Of a stretch of 64,000 nt of DNA, positions 61,391 to 64,000 are shown one piece after another. Source of the DNA: Ichthyophis bannanicus (taxonomy: Eukaryota; Chordata; Amphibia; Gymnophiona; Ichthyophiidae); contig CM066037.1 of NCBI GenBank assembly GCA_033557465.1, positions 518,126,686 through 518,190,685 on the forward strand, given 5' to 3'. Numbering within the stretch: position 1 is the first letter of the stretch; each line of letters opens with the position of its first letter. The notes under the pieces were generated by a model. The model ran no database searches. It was given only the letters and a program-made list of their open reading frames with translations, and was not told the origin of the DNA. The position numbers were made by a program, and so were the translations under genes.

Positions 61391-62320
61391 TTCATCAATT
61401 TAGGTCTTCATTCTCTAGCTAACCTTTTTGTTGGTTCCTTTTTGTCCTATTAGGACTTATTTTGTTTTGCTATTTTCCGGAGTACCTGTTTCTTTAAATG
61501 TAAGCTTTCAAATCGGCACTCTGTGGGGGGGGGGGGGGACCTGAGAGAGGTCTCTCTCCTGCCCAGCCTAAGCCGCTTGTCTTTGCTCACCTGTCCCTAT
61601 TTACTTCTTAGGATCTCTGCCCCAGGGCTATTCGGAGCAGAGCTCCTGCGGTGGCTGTACAGCAGCACATCTCCGGTGAGTGGGGAATGCGCTTGGGAAG
61701 TGCCAGTGAGTCCTCACGGCTGAGGGCTGTCAGGACGCTGTTCCTATCCGGGGCCCCTTTGCGTCTGCTCGGGCAACGTTGTTTTAATTTTCTTTATTTT
61801 TCGGGGTGTTCCCGGGTTGCTTGAGCTGCGGGTGTGCGGGGGACAGTTGGCAGCGGGGTTTTTTTTCATCCGGGCTGTCTTCCTGGCGCCGAGCAAAAGC
61901 GCGCCAAAGCTCGTTCTCTGCCGCGGCCATTTTGGGAGCCGCGGCTTCTTCAGCGTGCGGCACACGCGGCGGTTTTTCTTTTCTCCATGGACCGGGGCAG
62001 CGAACTCAGTTTCTCTCCTCGGTTCTTTTCTTTGCTTTTCATTTATTTTCATTTCTTTCTTTAGTTTTGTTTTCGGAGGTCGACGGTCCCTCGGCTGGGG
62101 GGGGGAGGGGGTCGCTGTTACTCCCTGTCTCTTCACTGTTAGAGGGGCTGTCTGCAAATCATCAGCTGTTTCTGCCATTAGGCAGCACACGGGCAAAACC
62201 ATACTGTAGACTATAGAAAGCACAGAACACATAAATCTGAGTCTCTGACTACTTGCTGCTGCCCAGACCCCAGCTTGTGTACTGGTTCTTCTGGGACAGT
62301 GCGGGATTTTCCCTTCAGGA
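61391..62320 (+). other. Leader of DIRS E
   Basis: GC-rich non-coding sequence with a G12-type run near 61527 and GGGGGGAGGGGG near 62098. Overlapping short frames on both strands lack homology. Confidence 0.5.
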
Positions 62321-63853
62321 TTGAGGGGTTCCTTTCTTGCGCTTGCGGATCTGCGTGAGTGCGGTTCCATTCCAGCAGGGTCAATCGGTGTTATTTGTGG
62401 ATCTCGGAGGGGCGCTGCAACGGAGACAGGCGTCTGTCAATGCTGTGCCTCTGTGTCTCTCAGTATGGAGCAGCACCTGGAGAGTTCCTTGGCTTCTTCG
62501 GCGCAGCCAGGTTCCGCCGCTGGAGAGTTGGAATCGCCCCTGGAGGGACCATCGGGGATGGCTTCGGCTGTTACTTTGGGTGCAGGGGAGCAGTCAGACC
62601 TCGGGGGTGCTTTGCCCTTGGAGGATTTTTCTCCCGATTTCATTTTGCTGATGCATCAGGCGTTCTGTCGTAGGCGCCAGAGCTTGGGTACTGGTTCCCT
62701 TCCTGTTCCAGTGGCGGCTGCCAAGTCTGCTGCGGCGGAGAGTGTGTTATCCGGCGTCAAGGCGCCCAAAAGACAACGACTGCACGAACCCTTCCAGTCT
62801 GAAGCAGATTGGCCAGAGGGTGAGGATCCGGATTTAGACTTAGAGGCGGATGGGGAGGCCTTAGAGGAAGGCAAACTCCCTGAACCGGAGGATCAGGCTA
62901 AGATTATTCGTGTGTTTCGCCGGGAGGAGTTGCCCGCGCTCGTTTCTGAAGCGCTTCAGACTCTTGGTTTGGCTCCGGCACCGCCAGTCGAAGAAGCAGA
63001 CGGAGCGGACCCCATTATTCAAGCGGTGCGTCAAACTCAGGTGGTTTTTCCCATTCACAGAGTAATTGATCAGATGATTCAGGCCGAGTGGGATACTCCG
63101 GAATCGGGTCTCAAGGGTGTGAAGATCATGCGCAGGCTGTATCCTATGGCAGACAAAGACCTTGAGCGGTTCCAATCTCCTAAAGTAGATGCGGCAGTTT
63201 CGGCTGTGACTAAGAAAACCACGATCCCGGTGGAAGGTAGTGCGGCGTTGCGAGAACCGCAGGACCGGAAAATGGACGGTCTCTTGAAACAGTCCTTTGA
63301 GGCTGACGCGATTGCGTTGCAGGCCTCCGTTTGTGGGGCTTGGGTTGCTCGTGCCTGTCTGCGCTGGGTTCAGCGGCTCCGACAGGCGCCCGCCTTGGAG
63401 GCCGAGGAGTTAGGTGAGCTCCATCGCTTGGAATCTGGTTCAGCGTATTTGGCGGATGTCCATTATGATCTTATCAGGGCGCTGTCCAATAGCATGGCTT
63501 CCGTGGTGGCAACGCGCAGAGCCCTTTGGTTAAAGAATTGGGCGGCAGATGGTTCTTCCAAGTCGCGGTTAGGCAAGTTGCCCTTTAAGGGTAAGCTGTT
63601 GTTCGGTGAGGATCTTGACAAGTTGGTCAAGGATTTGGGTGAATCCAAGGGCGGCCGCTTGCTGGAGGATCGCCTCAAGAGAGGGAAGTCCCTTCCTGCC
63701 CCTCGGGGTCAGTTTCGGGACTTTCGTAGGTTTCGATCGCCCCGCTTTGGGGGGTTCCAGCGCGGTAGATATATCTCGAGGTCTTCGAGCTTTCGGGGAG
63801 CCAGTAGAGGATTCGCAGCTGCAACCCCTGCAGCCGCTCGAAAGTCCCAATGA
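62321..63853 (+). CDS. DIRS Gag-like protein
   Basis: An uninterrupted 510-codon frame. Layout: N-terminal Cys-containing segment (GVICGSRRGAATETGVCQCC), a Glu/Ser-rich stretch, FSPDFILLMHQAFCRRRQS (about 105-123), an acidic region, DQAKIIRVFRREELPALVSEAL, VRQTQVVFPIHRVIDQMIQ, KKTTIPVEGSAALRE, VHYDLIRALSNS and an Arg/Gly/Phe-rich tail (FQRGRYISRSSSFRGASRGF). It is collinear with Gag of C over its whole length. The start could also be a later Met (for example before EQHLESSLAS), but the conserved Cys motif argues for 62321. The RT ORF overlaps its 3' end in another frame. Confidence 0.88.
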   Translation: MRGSFLALADLRECGSIPAGSIGVICGSRRGAATETGVCQCCASVSLSMEQHLESSLASSAQPGSAAGELESPLEGPSGMASAVTLGAGEQSDLGGALPLEDFSPDFILLMHQAFCRRRQSLGTGSLPVPVAAAKSAAAESVLSGVKAPKRQRLHEPFQSEADWPEGEDPDLDLEADGEALEEGKLPEPEDQAKIIRVFRREELPALVSEALQTLGLAPAPPVEEADGADPIIQAVRQTQVVFPIHRVIDQMIQAEWDTPESGLKGVKIMRRLYPMADKDLERFQSPKVDAAVSAVTKKTTIPVEGSAALREPQDRKMDGLLKQSFEADAIALQASVCGAWVARACLRWVQRLRQAPALEAEELGELHRLESGSAYLADVHYDLIRALSNSMASVVATRRALWLKNWAADGSSKSRLGKLPFKGKLLFGEDLDKLVKDLGESKGGRLLEDRLKRGKSLPAPRGQFRDFRRFRSPRFGGFQRGRYISRSSSFRGASRGFAAATPAAARKSQ

Positions 63854-64000
63854 AGGGCAGCGGGCCCAGGCGGAGATCCCAGTGATCGGGGGACGTCTTC
63901 GACGCTTTCTCTCTGCTTGGGCCTAGATTACATCCAATCGATGGGTTTTGGAGATCGTTCGGGACGGGTATGCCCTGGACTTGGCCAGGCCCGTGCTCGA
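63606..64000 (+). pseudogene. DIRS E RT ORF, start, with early stop
   Basis: The frame reads PVIGGRLRRFLSAWA, then TAG at 63924-63926, then ITSNRWVLEIVRDGYALDLARP, collinear with residues 47-85 of the RT ORF of C. The stop replaces the TH pair of C. The remainder is outside the window. Confidence 0.78.

Larger units (their letters stand above)
61206..64000 (+). mobile_element. DIRS element E (family 1), 5' part
   Basis: Left tip TTTCCTTATCGTTCC at 61206, left ITR to about 61390, leader, gag (62321-63853) and the beginning of the RT ORF, which leaves the window at 64000. The RT reading has an early stop in this copy. Confidence 0.88.

Noticed and set aside
61744..62370. 208-codon minus-strand frame in the DIRS E leader
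   Set aside because: It has no homology, several overlapping frames are open on both strands in this GC-rich leader, and it is antisense to the element.
1..64000. CRISPR arrays, operons, prophage or other prokaryotic systems
   Set aside because: No regularly spaced repeats and no bacterial gene families were seen. All recognised coding sequence is eukaryotic retroelement or transposon.

Overview
This window reads as intergenic DNA of a vertebrate genome built almost entirely from transposable elements. I found no host protein-coding gene, no functional tRNA or rRNA gene and no prokaryotic feature. The mix is tyrosine-recombinase DIRS elements of at least three families, CR1-like, L2-like and L1/Tx1-like LINEs, a Penelope-like element (PLE), a Gmr1-like Ty3/gypsy element, a solo retroviral-type LTR, tRNA-headed CORE-type SINEs and a hAT MITE. 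Abundant, partly intact DIRS elements suggest an amphibian, plausibly a caecilian. That is inference from element content only.

Region 1-22.7 kb is a nest. A degraded DIRS (A; 2880-3753 and 21795-22745) was split by a second DIRS (B; 3754-21794, + strand). Inside B's recombinase gene sit two later insertions. One is a complete DIRS on the minus strand (C; 8245-14199) with open RT/RNase H/methyltransferase and recombinase frames. The other is a 6.3-kb LTR element (14696-21031) with a 4-bp target duplication. A fifth DIRS end (D; 1-1275) and an L1-like ORF1 remnant lie to the left. The DIRS copies show the expected parts: split inverted terminal repeats (ITRs) and an internal complementary region (ICR) that joins both tips.

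Region 22.7-42 kb holds a perfect short inverted repeat, a purine-rich minisatellite, a third DIRS family broken by two inverted SINEs, PLE-like debris and a 21-bp perfect hairpin. It continues with DIRS F, which carries a solo LTR in its leader, then L2-like pieces, a family-2 DIRS (35940-39929) and a 5'-truncated CR1.

Region 42-61.2 kb is DIRS G, interrupted by a hAT MITE, two CR1 fragments and finally a 12.8-kb block (45946-58716) flanked by 12-bp direct repeats. The block contains an L2, an ORF1-only L1, a PLE with pseudo-LTRs, a second family-2 DIRS (minus) and a CR1 with a nearly complete EN-RT frame. Beyond it lie a repeat-rich segment with a hammerhead-ribozyme motif and another DIRS gag.

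Region 61.2-64 kb is the 5' part of DIRS E (left ITR, leader, gag, start of RT), which runs off the window.

Common logic: DIRS families supply recombinase, RT-RNase H and Gag for circular-intermediate integration. LINEs supply target-primed reverse transcription, also used by SINEs that borrow their 3' tails. The PLE couples RT to a GIY-YIG nuclease. Most copies are dead. The best candidates for recent activity are DIRS C, the LTR element (LTRs differ at about a dozen sites) and the CR1 at 55612-58717.
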